Part shown: one piece after another, positions 1 to 8,025 of the stretch
Layout of the letters: every line of letters begins with the position of its first letter
Numbering within the stretch: the stretch's first letter is position 1
Assembly: GCA_964386975.1 (NCBI GenBank)
Contig: CAYLUS010000028.1
Span: 1-26,545, forward strand
Length of the DNA stretch: 26,545 nucleotides
From: UBA6136 sp964386975
GTDB taxonomy: Bacteria; Pseudomonadota; Gammaproteobacteria; Methylococcales; Methylococcaceae
Direction of reading: 5' to 3'
Program-made: the position numbers and the translations under genes
The notes under the pieces: model-generated
Databases searched by the model: none
What the model was told of the DNA's origin: nothing
What the model saw: only the letters and a program-made list of their open reading frames with translations

Positions 1-1407
1 GGCTCACGATTGAGTGTTTCGGGCCCTGCGGCAGGATTAACCGCCATTGCCTTTGCCGCGATCCAGCAGTTAGGCAGTTTCGAATCCTTCCTTCTGGCCA
101 CTCTGATGGCCGGGGCAATCCAACTGATTCTGGGTATTCTCGGGGCCGGATGGATTGGCTCACTGATTCCAAACGCCGTCATCCGGGGCATGCTGGTCGC
201 CATTGGCCTGATTCTGATCATCAAGCAGATTCCCCATGCCGTGGGCTTTGGGACCGATCTGATGATCGATGAAACCTATGCGCCGGAATCACCGGGCAGT
301 CTCCTGACGGAAATCGAACGTGCACTGACCTATATTTCGCCAGGTTCCACCATTGTCTGCGGCGTGGCAATGGCCATCATGCTGGTGTGGGACTGGTTGG
401 GTCGCAAGCGCTTTGCGCTCGCATCCTTTCTGCCAGGTCCGCTGATTGCCGTTGCCTGGGGTCTCGGCTACGAGCGCCTCAGCCGGGGAAGTCCCTATGA
501 GATCGCTGACCATCATCTGGTCTCACTGCCCGAACATGAGAGCATCTGGCACTTATTTCAGGCACTCCAACACCCGGATTTCAGTCAATGGTCCAATACC
601 GCGGTGATCCAAGTGGGTCTTACGATTGCCATCGTTGCAAGTATTGAGACGCTACTGAGCCTTGAAGCCATCGAGCGACTCGATCCAGAAAAGCGCAAGG
701 CCCCAGCCAACCGGGAACTCAGGGCACAAGGCGCCGGAAACATGCTCAGCGCACTACTCGGTGGCCTGCCGATTACCTCGGTCATTGTCAGAAGTTCGGC
801 GAATCTGAATGCGGGTGCAAAATCACGACTCTCCTCGATCCTGCATGGGGTCTTTCTACTGGTCAGCGTCCTGTTTCTGGCTGAATGGCTCAATGCCGTG
901 CCCCTCTCAACCCTGTCTGCCGTTCTTTTGTTGACCGGCTATAAACTCGCCAAGCCCTCCATTCTCCTCGACATGTATCGGCGGGGCCTGGACCAATTTA
1001 TCCCTTTCACCATTACCGTTGCCGCCATCTTGATTGATGACCTGCTCAAAGGAATCGTCATCGGCACCGCGGTGGGTCTTCTCTTTGTCATCAAAACCAA
1101 TTTTCATTCCGCCATTACCGTAAAGCAGAAGGATGGAAACCGTCTGATACGGTTCCGTAAAGACGTCAACTTCCTTAACAAGAAGCGATTCCGAGAAATC
1201 ATTGATGATGTCGAGGGAGTGACCCATGTCCTGATCGATGGCAGCGCCGCCCGGTTTATTGACCGCGACATCCTTGACAGTATTCTTGATTACAACGACC
1301 TCGCCTCTGCCAGCGGTATCACCGTGACGCTCAGGAACGTGCTTGGATTCTCAGGAGAAATCAACGAAACATTCAGGGACTTAACAAACTCCGCCAAGGT
1401 GAACTAA
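1..1407 (+). CDS. SulP family anion (probably bicarbonate) transporter, 5' end missing
   Basis: This is the 3' part of an inner-membrane anion transporter of the SulP/SLC26 family. The frame is open from base 1 and the first visible residues (GSRLSVSGPAAGLTAI) are the conserved SulP core, so the true start lies upstream; the TTG at base 10 is not a start. The visible 468 residues hold many hydrophobic segments, the conserved stretch TSVIVRSSANLNAGAKSR near residues 259-276, and a short C-terminal STAS domain from about residue 370. The usual STAS serine loop is replaced by a sequence reading FIDRDILDSI. The stop codon touches the start of a beta-carbonic anhydrase gene. SulP members paired with carbonic anhydrase are generally taken as bicarbonate uptake systems, so bicarbonate is the likeliest substrate; sulfate cannot be excluded. 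Family assignment is firm, substrate is inference. Confidence 0.9.
   Translation, partial: GSRLSVSGPAAGLTAIAFAAIQQLGSFESFLLATLMAGAIQLILGILGAGWIGSLIPNAVIRGMLVAIGLILIIKQIPHAVGFGTDLMIDETYAPESPGSLLTEIERALTYISPGSTIVCGVAMAIMLVWDWLGRKRFALASFLPGPLIAVAWGLGYERLSRGSPYEIADHHLVSLPEHESIWHLFQALQHPDFSQWSNTAVIQVGLTIAIVASIETLLSLEAIERLDPEKRKAPANRELRAQGAGNMLSALLGGLPITSVIVRSSANLNAGAKSRLSSILHGVFLLVSVLFLAEWLNAVPLSTLSAVLLLTGYKLAKPSILLDMYRRGLDQFIPFTITVAAILIDDLLKGIVIGTAVGLLFVIKTNFHSAITVKQKDGNRLIRFRKDVNFLNKKRFREIIDDVEGVTHVLIDGSAARFIDRDILDSILDYNDLASASGITVTLRNVLGFSGEINETFRDLTNSAKVN
1396..1402 (+). promoter_or_regulatory. Ribosome binding site of can inside the end of the SulP gene
   Basis: An AAGGTGA sequence lies in the last sense codons of the transporter gene, about 8 bases before the ATG of can. 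The transporter's TAA directly abuts that ATG. This arrangement supports translational coupling of the two genes. Confidence 0.6.
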
Positions 1408-2046
1408 ATGGAAATCTTTGAACGCATGTTGCTCGACAATGAGGCGTGGGCCGAGGAGAAGATCGAACACAGCCCGAACTTCTTCAAGCGACTGAGCACA
1501 CAACAAACACCGGAGGTACTCTGGATCGGCTGCTCCGATAGTCGTGTTCCATCAGAAATTGTAGTGAATGCCGAACCGGGTGAAATGTTCGTTCACCGTA
1601 ATATCGCCAACCAGTTCATTTCAACCGATTTCAATTCCCTGAGCGTGCTTCAATACGCCGTAGACGTTCTCAAGGTCAGCCATGTGGTGGTGTGCGGGCA
1701 CTACAATTGCGGGGGAATTCGAGCCGCCATGGAGGGCCAGTCGCCACGATTGTTGATGGTGAACAAATGGCTCAAGCACATCAAGGATCTCTATGTGGCG
1801 CACAGACCCGAATTTGAGACCGGGCTGTCAGGTGAGGAGGCCTATCACCGTCTGGTCGAACTGAATGTGAAACAGCAGATTCTCAATATCGCCCATACCT
1901 CCATCATTCAGGAAGCCTGGGCAAAACGGGGACTGCCCGCTCTCCATGGCTGTGTTTATGGCGTCGATGATGGCCGACTCCGGGAAATCATTCGCCTCGA
2001 CGCATCACACGAGATTGACCCCGTTTACAAATACCAATTTGAGTAG
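1408..2046 (+). CDS. can: Beta-carbonic anhydrase
   Basis: Cytoplasmic zinc enzyme that interconverts CO2 and bicarbonate. The 212-residue protein has the beta-class zinc ligands C42, D44, H98 and C101, with R46 next to D44 in the CSDSRVP motif and the GHYNCGG motif around H98-C101. These positions equal those of E. coli Can. The ATG follows the SulP stop codon with no gap and has a good ribosome binding site. Sitting with a SulP transporter, it probably equilibrates imported bicarbonate with CO2 or supplies bicarbonate to carboxylases. The next gene is convergent, so this is the end of its transcript; I see no clear terminator in the 65-base gap after it. Confidence 0.95.
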   Translation: MEIFERMLLDNEAWAEEKIEHSPNFFKRLSTQQTPEVLWIGCSDSRVPSEIVVNAEPGEMFVHRNIANQFISTDFNSLSVLQYAVDVLKVSHVVVCGHYNCGGIRAAMEGQSPRLLMVNKWLKHIKDLYVAHRPEFETGLSGEEAYHRLVELNVKQQILNIAHTSIIQEAWAKRGLPALHGCVYGVDDGRLREIIRLDASHEIDPVYKYQFE

Positions 2047-2111
2047 GCCCGCGCGAAAGTCATCTGCAGCATGTTTAGCTGGACGATGGCAATTGGGACT
2101 GAAAAAGGCCG

Positions 2112-2810
2112 TCAATGGCAGGCAATGGGGGATGGAATCTTGGCTGCCCCATCTTGTGTATTGATCAATTGAATGGCCTCATCCAGTTCACGCAGTGGCT
2201 TGTCCCACACCATCTTGACCCAGAAGCAACTGCCCAAAACCTCCCTTGGAACCACCTTCACAGCAATGCCTTTATCCCTGATCGACTTGGCTGCCGCCTC
2301 GGCCTCTTCCGGAGTCGGGTAGATACCCAGAGAAATCGCGAATTTCTGTGGCCCCTCGTCAAATAGCCAGTTCTCGTAAAAACCCCGATTAATTAGCATC
2401 TGGCGGTTGGCCAGTGCGACTTCACGAGTTGCTGCTTTGGGAAAGATCACCCACCATCCCTCAGCAACTTCAAGCGGGCGAACGATGATTTGCGCATCCT
2501 TGGACAGGGTCAAGAGATCGGGGAGCATGGCCTCCGCTGCCTTGCGATCGTTCATAGGGCCAATCAGTCCACAGTTTTCGATCACGGCCTCACGCTCACC
2601 CTCAGGCAACTGCTGGCCGTTAGATCGAGCTGACGTCTCCAGCGGCAACATCTCGTATTGATCCGGTGTCAACGCAGACCCTTGGCTTTCAGAAGGTTGG
2701 ATGACCTTGGAAGGCACTTCCTGGGCGTGTCTCTCAACGCGATCAAACCCGAACTTCCAGGTGACAAAAATGAGATTCACCAGAAGCAGGCAGTAGAAGA
2801 GTATTCGCAT
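2112..2810 (-). CDS. SPOR-domain-like single-pass membrane protein
   Basis: A 232-residue protein with an N-terminal hydrophobic segment (about residues 1-20) that looks like an uncleaved anchor, then a polar linker, then a region of roughly residues 75-200 with SPOR character. In that region two alternating segments can be seen, around WWVIFPKAATREVALANRQM and KFAISLGIYPTPEEAEAAAK. SPOR domains bind denuded peptidoglycan glycans, often at the division site. The gene is last in a minus-strand run, six bases after coaX. A SPOR protein directly after coaX is also known from Pseudomonas-type genomes. The domain is diverged and I call it on pattern and position; a role in cell wall binding is inference. 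Confidence 0.7.
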   Translation of the reverse strand: MRILFYCLLLVNLIFVTWKFGFDRVERHAQEVPSKVIQPSESQGSALTPDQYEMLPLETSARSNGQQLPEGEREAVIENCGLIGPMNDRKAAEAMLPDLLTLSKDAQIIVRPLEVAEGWWVIFPKAATREVALANRQMLINRGFYENWLFDEGPQKFAISLGIYPTPEEAEAAAKSIRDKGIAVKVVPREVLGSCFWVKMVWDKPLRELDEAIQLINTQDGAAKIPSPIACH

Positions 2811-2816
2811 ATCGAA

Positions 2817-3587
2817 TTAATCCGTTGAGATCCTGCGCTTGAGCAAAAGAGCCTCAAGCCCCCTGAAAACCAGCCATTCATCCCGTTTATGGGGCAACTC
2901 AAGATAGGGAGAGATCCTTTCGGCATCCCCACCGGTCAGGATAAGAATAAATCCATCGCCAACCGCTTTTTGGGCCCTCAAGGCGGCTTTTTCGATGAGA
3001 CCCGCCGCCGACAAATGAACCCCTAAGAGAATGGCCTCAGTGGTATCGCAGCCAAAAGGGTGCGTCAAATCCGGACGCAGCGCTTTGATGTTGGGGGTCT
3101 CAATCCCTTGCGTGCGGATGTTCAGCGTATCAATCATCGCTTGAATTCCAGGCGCAATGACACCGCCTCGGTGTCGACCCGCCGCATCCACCCAATCGGC
3201 GGTAATTGCCGTTCCCAAATCGACAACACAAAAAGGAGGGGTAAAACCACATGCAGCGCCGATCAATCCCATCCAGCGGTCGACACCTAAGGCGCCGGGA
3301 TCAGAATAGCCATTTTCAAGGCGGGACCAAACCGATTCAGATCGGGCGAAGGCCACCTTCGTTTGCCAGTGTGCGTGAATCCATTGCTGGAGGTTCTGGG
3401 CAAATGCCTCTCCTCTCACATTGGAGACGATGACACTGTCAGGTCGTTCCAGAGGCGCAAGCGCATCTGTCAGGGCTTCCATTCCCGGGCCAACCGCTGT
3501 GACGGCACCCGTTTGCCATGAATCCCTAACCACCAAGGCCCATTTGATGCGGCTATTGCCGGCATCTATCAAAAGGGACACGCTCAT
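2817..3587 (-). CDS. coaX: Type III pantothenate kinase
   Basis: Phosphorylates pantothenate to 4'-phosphopantothenate, the first step of coenzyme A synthesis. The 256-residue protein opens with the ASKHA-fold phosphate-binding motif LIDAGNSRIKW (D8) and contains GALGVDRWMGLIGA and VVDLGTAITADWVD, all typical of CoaX. Family members are about 240-260 residues, so it is complete. The ATG directly follows the TAG stop of birA with no spacing and I see no independent Shine-Dalgarno, which suggests translation coupled to birA. The birA-coaX pairing is common in gammaproteobacteria and betaproteobacteria. Confidence 0.95.
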   Translation of the reverse strand: MSVSLLIDAGNSRIKWALVVRDSWQTGAVTAVGPGMEALTDALAPLERPDSVIVSNVRGEAFAQNLQQWIHAHWQTKVAFARSESVWSRLENGYSDPGALGVDRWMGLIGAACGFTPPFCVVDLGTAITADWVDAAGRHRGGVIAPGIQAMIDTLNIRTQGIETPNIKALRPDLTHPFGCDTTEAILLGVHLSAAGLIEKAALRAQKAVGDGFILILTGGDAERISPYLELPHKRDEWLVFRGLEALLLKRRISTD

Positions 3588-4580
3588 CTAGACGGCTTTG
3601 ACGCGCACACGGACATCACCCGAGGCAATCTCCCGAAGATGCCCTTTCACATCACGGATGAGCAGAAGTCCGGCGGCGGTGATGCCCTCGATCCGACCCG
3701 CCAACACTGAGCCGCCCATGTCGACTTCGCAAAGGGAGCCGTCATAGGCATGTTGGTTTCGCCACTCCCCGAGGAACGGAGCAAGTCCAGTTTCAGGATA
3801 TGCCTTGAGCATGGGTAAAAGCCGATCAATCAGTGCCGCCAGCACGCGATGACGGGAGGGAAGCGCTGTGCCTGAGATGCTGTTGAGATCAATAAAAGGC
3901 TGATCAATCGCACTTGCCATCGTCTTGGGGACGTAGCGGTTGAGGCCGATGCCAACCACCGCTGCACAGCCACCATGGGCCTCTCCGGCCAATTCAATCA
4001 GGATACCTCCCAGCTTTCGTCCTTGAAAAATCAGGTCATTGGGCCATTTAAGCTGAATTCCTTGGATACCTAGTGCTTGCAGCGCCCTCAGCGCCACAAC
4101 GGCAACGGCAAGACTCAATCCTCCGAGCTGGCTTGGCTCCTGAAAACGCCAAAGCAGGGAAAGGTAGATGTTTGCCCCATACGGTGACACCCAGGCTCTC
4201 CCCACCCGTCCACGCCCGGCCGACTGATATTCGGCAATGCAAACCGAACCGGCCTCACCGCCCGCCTGCGCCCGTCTGAGGAGTTGGGCATTGGTCGAAT
4301 CGACGACACACTGGAGATCAAGATGCTGGAGCAGCGCTAGGGATTTCGGACTCAGATCCTCTTTCAGGCGTGACTCAGAAAGCGGTTCTACCGGCGTGAG
4401 AAGTCGGTAACCGCGACCCGGTACCGCAGGCACTTCAAGACCCAGCGACTCCAATGCGCGAAGATGTTTCCAGATCGCTGCCCGGCTGATACCGATCCAC
4501 GCCGCAAGGGCGGATCCTGAGTGAAATTGGCCATCGGACAAACGTTCAATCAGTCGAAGGTCGAGCGCGTCAGGTTTCAT
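3588..4580 (-). CDS. birA: Bifunctional biotin-protein ligase / biotin operon repressor
   Basis: Activates biotin to biotinyl-AMP and transfers it to the carboxyl carrier subunit of acetyl-CoA carboxylase; the group II form also represses biotin genes. The 330-residue protein has an N-terminal winged helix (about residues 5-60, including GISRAAIWKHLRALESLG), the biotinyl-AMP loop GRGRVGRAW at 122-130, the central motif LKWPNDLI, and a C-terminal SH3-like domain. The frame is open 26 codons further upstream (to 4658), but that extension lies inside rarA and is not family-like. I chose the ATG at 4580, giving an 11-base overlap with rarA. The DNA-binding domain is intact, so repression of bio genes is plausible, though none are in the window. 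Confidence 0.95.
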   Translation of the reverse strand: MKPDALDLRLIERLSDGQFHSGSALAAWIGISRAAIWKHLRALESLGLEVPAVPGRGYRLLTPVEPLSESRLKEDLSPKSLALLQHLDLQCVVDSTNAQLLRRAQAGGEAGSVCIAEYQSAGRGRVGRAWVSPYGANIYLSLLWRFQEPSQLGGLSLAVAVVALRALQALGIQGIQLKWPNDLIFQGRKLGGILIELAGEAHGGCAAVVGIGLNRYVPKTMASAIDQPFIDLNSISGTALPSRHRVLAALIDRLLPMLKAYPETGLAPFLGEWRNQHAYDGSLCEVDMGGSVLAGRIEGITAAGLLLIRDVKGHLREIASGDVRVRVKAV

Positions 4581-5889
4581 ACTTTGACCGATGGGTGCGA
4601 TCCAGCTGTCTGAGGCGTTCGAGCTTTTCAGCAATCTTGATCTCCAGACCTCGATCAACCGGGTGATAGTAGGTTCGCGGCTTCAAGCCCTCCGGAAAAT
4701 AATTCTCACCGGCAGCGTAAGCACCGGGTTCATCGTGGGCGTACCGATAGCCCTTGCCGTAATCCAGATCCTGCATCAGTCGCGTAGGCGCATTGCGAAG
4801 ATGGGGCGGAACCTCGAGGCTCCCGGTCGCCTCTGCATCCGCACGGGCTGCCTTGTAGGCGATGTAAACCGCATTGCTTTTGGCTGCACTGGCAAGGTAG
4901 AGAACCGCCTGAGCCATCGCCAATTCACCCTCGGGAGACCCAAGGCGTTGCTGAACATCCCATGCATTCAAGGCAAGCTGAAGGGCCCTGGGATCCGCAT
5001 TGCCAATGTCTTCAGATGCGATCCTCACGATTCGACGCGCCAAGTACAAGGGATCGATGCCACCATCCAGCATCCGACAAAACCAATACAGGGAGGCATC
5101 AGGAGCACTGCCTCTGACCGACTTATGCAGGGCAGAGATCTGGTTGTAGAAGTCCTCACCCTGTTTGTCGAAGCGTCGGGCGCCACCCGCTGATAGGACC
5201 TCTCGCGCGAGCTCAACATCCACGACAGCACATGCCGGATCGATCAGATCCATCAAGATTTCGAGCAGATTGAGAAGCCGCCGGGCATCACCGTCGGCAG
5301 CAGTGACCAGCCAACTGCGAATCTCGCCGGACATTTCAAGGTCAGGTCGGCCGCACCCCCGCTGCGGATCCTTTAGCGCGGCATCAAGCACCTCCTTAAG
5401 ATCCGCCTCTGTCAGACTTTTGAGCACATAGACACGCGCCCTTGAAAGGAGCGCGTTATTGAGTTCGAACGAGGGATTCTCGGTGGTCGCACCAATGAAG
5501 CAGAGTGTGCCGTCCTCTAGGTGAGGAAGAAAGGCATCCTGTTGCGACTTGTTAAAGCGATGGACCTCATCGACGAAAAGAAGGGTTGGACGATCTGACT
5601 TTTCCTTGAGTCCGCGGGCCAACTGCACTTCCTCACGAATCTCCTTGACCCCCGCCAACACCGCGGAGAGGGTTCTGAATTCGGCATTGCAATGCTGAGC
5701 AACAATCCGAGCCAGCGTTGTCTTGCCGGTTCCGGGGGGGCCCCAGAACAGCATTGAATGCGGTTTGCCCGCACGGATAGCCTCATAGAGGGGCTTCCCG
5801 GGCCCCAGCAGGTGCCGCTGCCCAAGGTACTCATCCAGAGACCGCGGGCGCATTCGGTCAGCAAGCGGTGCCCAGCGCTCAGGACTCAT
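4570..5889 (-). CDS. rarA: Replication-associated recombination ATPase RarA (MgsA)
   Basis: AAA+ ATPase of the clamp-loader-like RarA/MgsA/WRNIP1 family that acts at stalled replication forks in the cytoplasm. The 439-residue length is usual for the family. Visible motifs are the N-terminal LADRMRPRSLDEYLGQ, Walker A GPPGTGKTT at 50-58, Walker B LLFVDEVHRFNKSQQD, sensor 1 in the GATTENPSFELN stretch, and the C-terminal tetramerisation region ending in NYFPEGL and YHPVDRGLE. It follows lolA by 36 bases, the same order as lolA-rarA in E. coli, and overlaps birA by 11 bases at its 3' end. No missing residues noted. Confidence 0.96.
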   Translation of the reverse strand: MSPERWAPLADRMRPRSLDEYLGQRHLLGPGKPLYEAIRAGKPHSMLFWGPPGTGKTTLARIVAQHCNAEFRTLSAVLAGVKEIREEVQLARGLKEKSDRPTLLFVDEVHRFNKSQQDAFLPHLEDGTLCFIGATTENPSFELNNALLSRARVYVLKSLTEADLKEVLDAALKDPQRGCGRPDLEMSGEIRSWLVTAADGDARRLLNLLEILMDLIDPACAVVDVELAREVLSAGGARRFDKQGEDFYNQISALHKSVRGSAPDASLYWFCRMLDGGIDPLYLARRIVRIASEDIGNADPRALQLALNAWDVQQRLGSPEGELAMAQAVLYLASAAKSNAVYIAYKAARADAEATGSLEVPPHLRNAPTRLMQDLDYGKGYRYAHDEPGAYAAGENYFPEGLKPRTYYHPVDRGLEIKIAEKLERLRQLDRTHRSKYET

Positions 5890-5925
5890 GGGGCTCGAAA
5901 CGGGCGACGGACAAACGCGCGTCGA

Positions 5926-6546
5926 TTACGGATCCTCGAGAACATCCACTCCCTGAGGCGGCTTGAAAGCGAACAGCGACGGGTCAAGGCGAACGCCCGT
6001 CTTGAGATTTTTAAAATAGATACGCGTCAGCTGACCGAAATTATCATGCAGCTCCATGCCGATCAGATTCCCCGCCTCGAGTCCGATCTGGACAAACTTG
6101 AAACCACTTTCCTCGGACTTCGGAATCAACCTCAACAGCGCAACGCCCTCATCGGTGGATTGATTTTCGATAGTGAAGTTTTTTTCGATCGGAATCTCAC
6201 CGGTTAACAACAGTGCCGGTGTTGACCCGATCGCCTGATCGAGCTTGCGTGCCGTCACCTGCTCCAGATCCTTGTCATAGAACCAGACCTTGCCCTGGCT
6301 TGAGACAATTTCCTGATGAAACGGCTTCTCATAGTTCCAGCGAAACTTGCCGGGCCGTTGTAGAAAGAACGATCCATTACTGCGTTTTCCAGGATTACCC
6401 TTTTCATCCAGCTGGACCTGAGTGAAATCGGACTGCAGCGAGCTTGCCTTTGCCAAAAAGGCCTTTAACTGGGCAAGCGGGGGTTCGCCGGCAACTACCG
6501 CAGGGCAAGCGCACCAGAAAAGCCAAAGCACTGTCAGAAATCGCAT
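5926..6546 (-). CDS. lolA: Outer-membrane lipoprotein carrier protein LolA
   Basis: Periplasmic chaperone that carries lipoproteins from the LolCDE complex of the inner membrane to LolB on the outer membrane. The 206-residue precursor has a signal peptide with R2, a hydrophobic core rich in W, F and L, and a probable cleavage site after A19 (AVVA|GEP). The mature part starts with LAQLKAFLAKASSLQSDFTQ and contains RPGKFRWNYEKPFHQEIVS and GKVWFYDKDLEQVT, which are signatures of LolA. Two cysteines at positions 12 and 14 lie in the signal peptide but do not form a good lipobox. It lies 17 bases after purB and 36 bases before rarA. Confidence 0.95.
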   Translation of the reverse strand: MRFLTVLWLFWCACPAVVAGEPPLAQLKAFLAKASSLQSDFTQVQLDEKGNPGKRSNGSFFLQRPGKFRWNYEKPFHQEIVSSQGKVWFYDKDLEQVTARKLDQAIGSTPALLLTGEIPIEKNFTIENQSTDEGVALLRLIPKSEESGFKFVQIGLEAGNLIGMELHDNFGQLTRIYFKNLKTGVRLDPSLFAFKPPQGVDVLEDP

Positions 6547-6563
6547 TGGTTTATCCTCGGAAT

Positions 6564-7925
6564 TCAGCGAATTTCATTGGCAAGGCTTACCGCCTTGCCC
6601 ACATAGTCCCTGGGTTTCAGGGCCAGAAGAGCCTGCTTTGGACCTTCCGGTAAATCCAGCCCGGTGATGAACTGGGCCAAAGTGGCCGCATCGATCCGCT
6701 GACCCCGGGTCAGTTCCTTTAGCTTTTCATAGGGTTGCTCAATACCGTAACGCCGCATCACGGTCTGGATCGGTTCGGCCAGGACCTCCGGATTCAGGGC
6801 AAGGTCGGCTTCGACGACCTCCGGATTCAATTCCAATTTACCAAGCCCCTTCAAGGCTGATTGAAATGCAATCAAGGAATAGGCCATGCCAAGGCCGATG
6901 TTTCTCAGCACGGTCGAATCGGTTAGGTCCCGCTGCCAGCGAGAGATCGGTAACTTTTCAGACAGATGGCTGAAAACGGCATTCGCCATACCAAGGTTGC
7001 CCTCGGAGTTCTCAAAGTCGATGGGGTTGACCTTATGCGGCATGGTGGAAGAACCCACCTCGCCCGCGACTGTTTTCTGCTTGAAGAAACCCAGCGCAAT
7101 GTAGCCCCAGATGTCGCGATTGAAGTCGATCAGGATGGTATTGAAGCGAGAAAAGGCATGAAACAGTTCGGCGAGATAGTCGTGGGGCTCAATTTGCGTG
7201 GTATACGGATTAAACACCAGCCCCAAGGACTCCACAAAACGCTGGCAGAAAGCCGGCCAATCGACTTCCGGATAGGCAACACAGTGGGCATTGAAATTGC
7301 CAACGGCGCCGTTAATCTTACCCAGAACCTCGACCGATTGTGCTTGCTTGATCTGGCGCTGAAGACGGTAGGCCGTGTTGGCGAACTCCTTGCCGACCGT
7401 TGTCGGACTTGCCGGCTGTCCATGGGTGCGCGAGAGCATCGGTTGTCCGGCATAAGCATGGGCCTTGGCAGTGATCGCCTCCAGCAACTGGCTCATCTCA
7501 GGGAGTAGCACTTCGCGCCGGGCCGTCTCGACCATGAGTCCATAGGCAAGATTATTAATATCTTCTGAAGTGCAGGCAAAGTGAATAAATTCACCTACAC
7601 GCTCAAGTCCTGCATGACCCTTGATTTTCTCCTTGAGGAAATACTCGACCGCCTTGACGTCATGATTGGTGGTCTTCTCAATGGTCTTGACACGCTCAGC
7701 ATCGCTTTCGCTGAAATCGGAGAGGATTTTTTCAAGGGCAGCCCGATCCGGCGCACTGAATGAGGGGACTTCGGCAATGCCCGGCTCCTCACTCAGGGCG
7801 ATCAGCCATTTGACCTCCACCCAGACCCGAAAACGAATCAATCCGAATTCGCTCAGGAGCATTCTTAAGGGGGCGGCCTTCTCGCGGTAGCGGCCGTCTA
7901 TGGGTGAAAGGTCAGTAAGCGCCAT
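6564..7925 (-). CDS. purB: Adenylosuccinate lyase
   Basis: Catalyses two fumarate-releasing steps of purine synthesis: SAICAR to AICAR, and adenylosuccinate to AMP. The 453-residue protein is of the E. coli PurB type (about 456 residues). The fumarase/aspartase superfamily signature GSSTMPHKVNP lies near residues 291-301, with the catalytic serine of the flexible loop at 292/293, and the N-terminus has the typical LTDLSPIDGRYREK. Histidines in TSEDINN-adjacent and RTHGQPASPTT motifs are present. The start ATG at 7925 is 100 bases from mnmA; the gap contains a possible promoter. The purB gene beside mnmA is also the E. coli order. Confidence 0.97.
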   Translation of the reverse strand: MALTDLSPIDGRYREKAAPLRMLLSEFGLIRFRVWVEVKWLIALSEEPGIAEVPSFSAPDRAALEKILSDFSESDAERVKTIEKTTNHDVKAVEYFLKEKIKGHAGLERVGEFIHFACTSEDINNLAYGLMVETARREVLLPEMSQLLEAITAKAHAYAGQPMLSRTHGQPASPTTVGKEFANTAYRLQRQIKQAQSVEVLGKINGAVGNFNAHCVAYPEVDWPAFCQRFVESLGLVFNPYTTQIEPHDYLAELFHAFSRFNTILIDFNRDIWGYIALGFFKQKTVAGEVGSSTMPHKVNPIDFENSEGNLGMANAVFSHLSEKLPISRWQRDLTDSTVLRNIGLGMAYSLIAFQSALKGLGKLELNPEVVEADLALNPEVLAEPIQTVMRRYGIEQPYEKLKELTRGQRIDAATLAQFITGLDLPEGPKQALLALKPRDYVGKAVSLANEIR

Positions 7926-7971
7926 GGTGTTAACTCGGAAATGGGACAGTGGGAGTTTCAGTGGATGCGCT

Positions 7972-7977
7972 ATTTTA
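7972..7977 (-). promoter_or_regulatory. Possible -10 element upstream of purB
   Basis: The minus strand reads TAAAAT in the 100-base gap between mnmA and purB, matching five of six bases of the sigma-70 -10 consensus, about 47 bases before the purB ATG. No convincing -35 box stands at 16-18 bases upstream, so this is only a candidate for a purB promoter. I saw no PurR-like palindrome. Confidence 0.25.
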
Positions 7978-8025
7978 GCCTAGCCGAGTGTGCTGACGCC
8001 GGCGATGGACGCTCACGCGTTGGCT

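Noticed and set aside
10..12. TTG codon as start of the SulP gene
   Set aside because: The frame is open to base 1 and the residues before it continue the conserved SulP core, so the gene is cut by the window edge.
4581..4658. 26-codon N-terminal extension of birA
   Set aside because: It lies inside the rarA coding region and precedes the normal start of the BirA winged helix; the ATG at 4580 gives the usual length.
4591..5193. 200-codon plus-strand open frame opposite rarA
   Set aside because: Antisense shadow of a conserved gene, no supporting motif or ribosome binding site.
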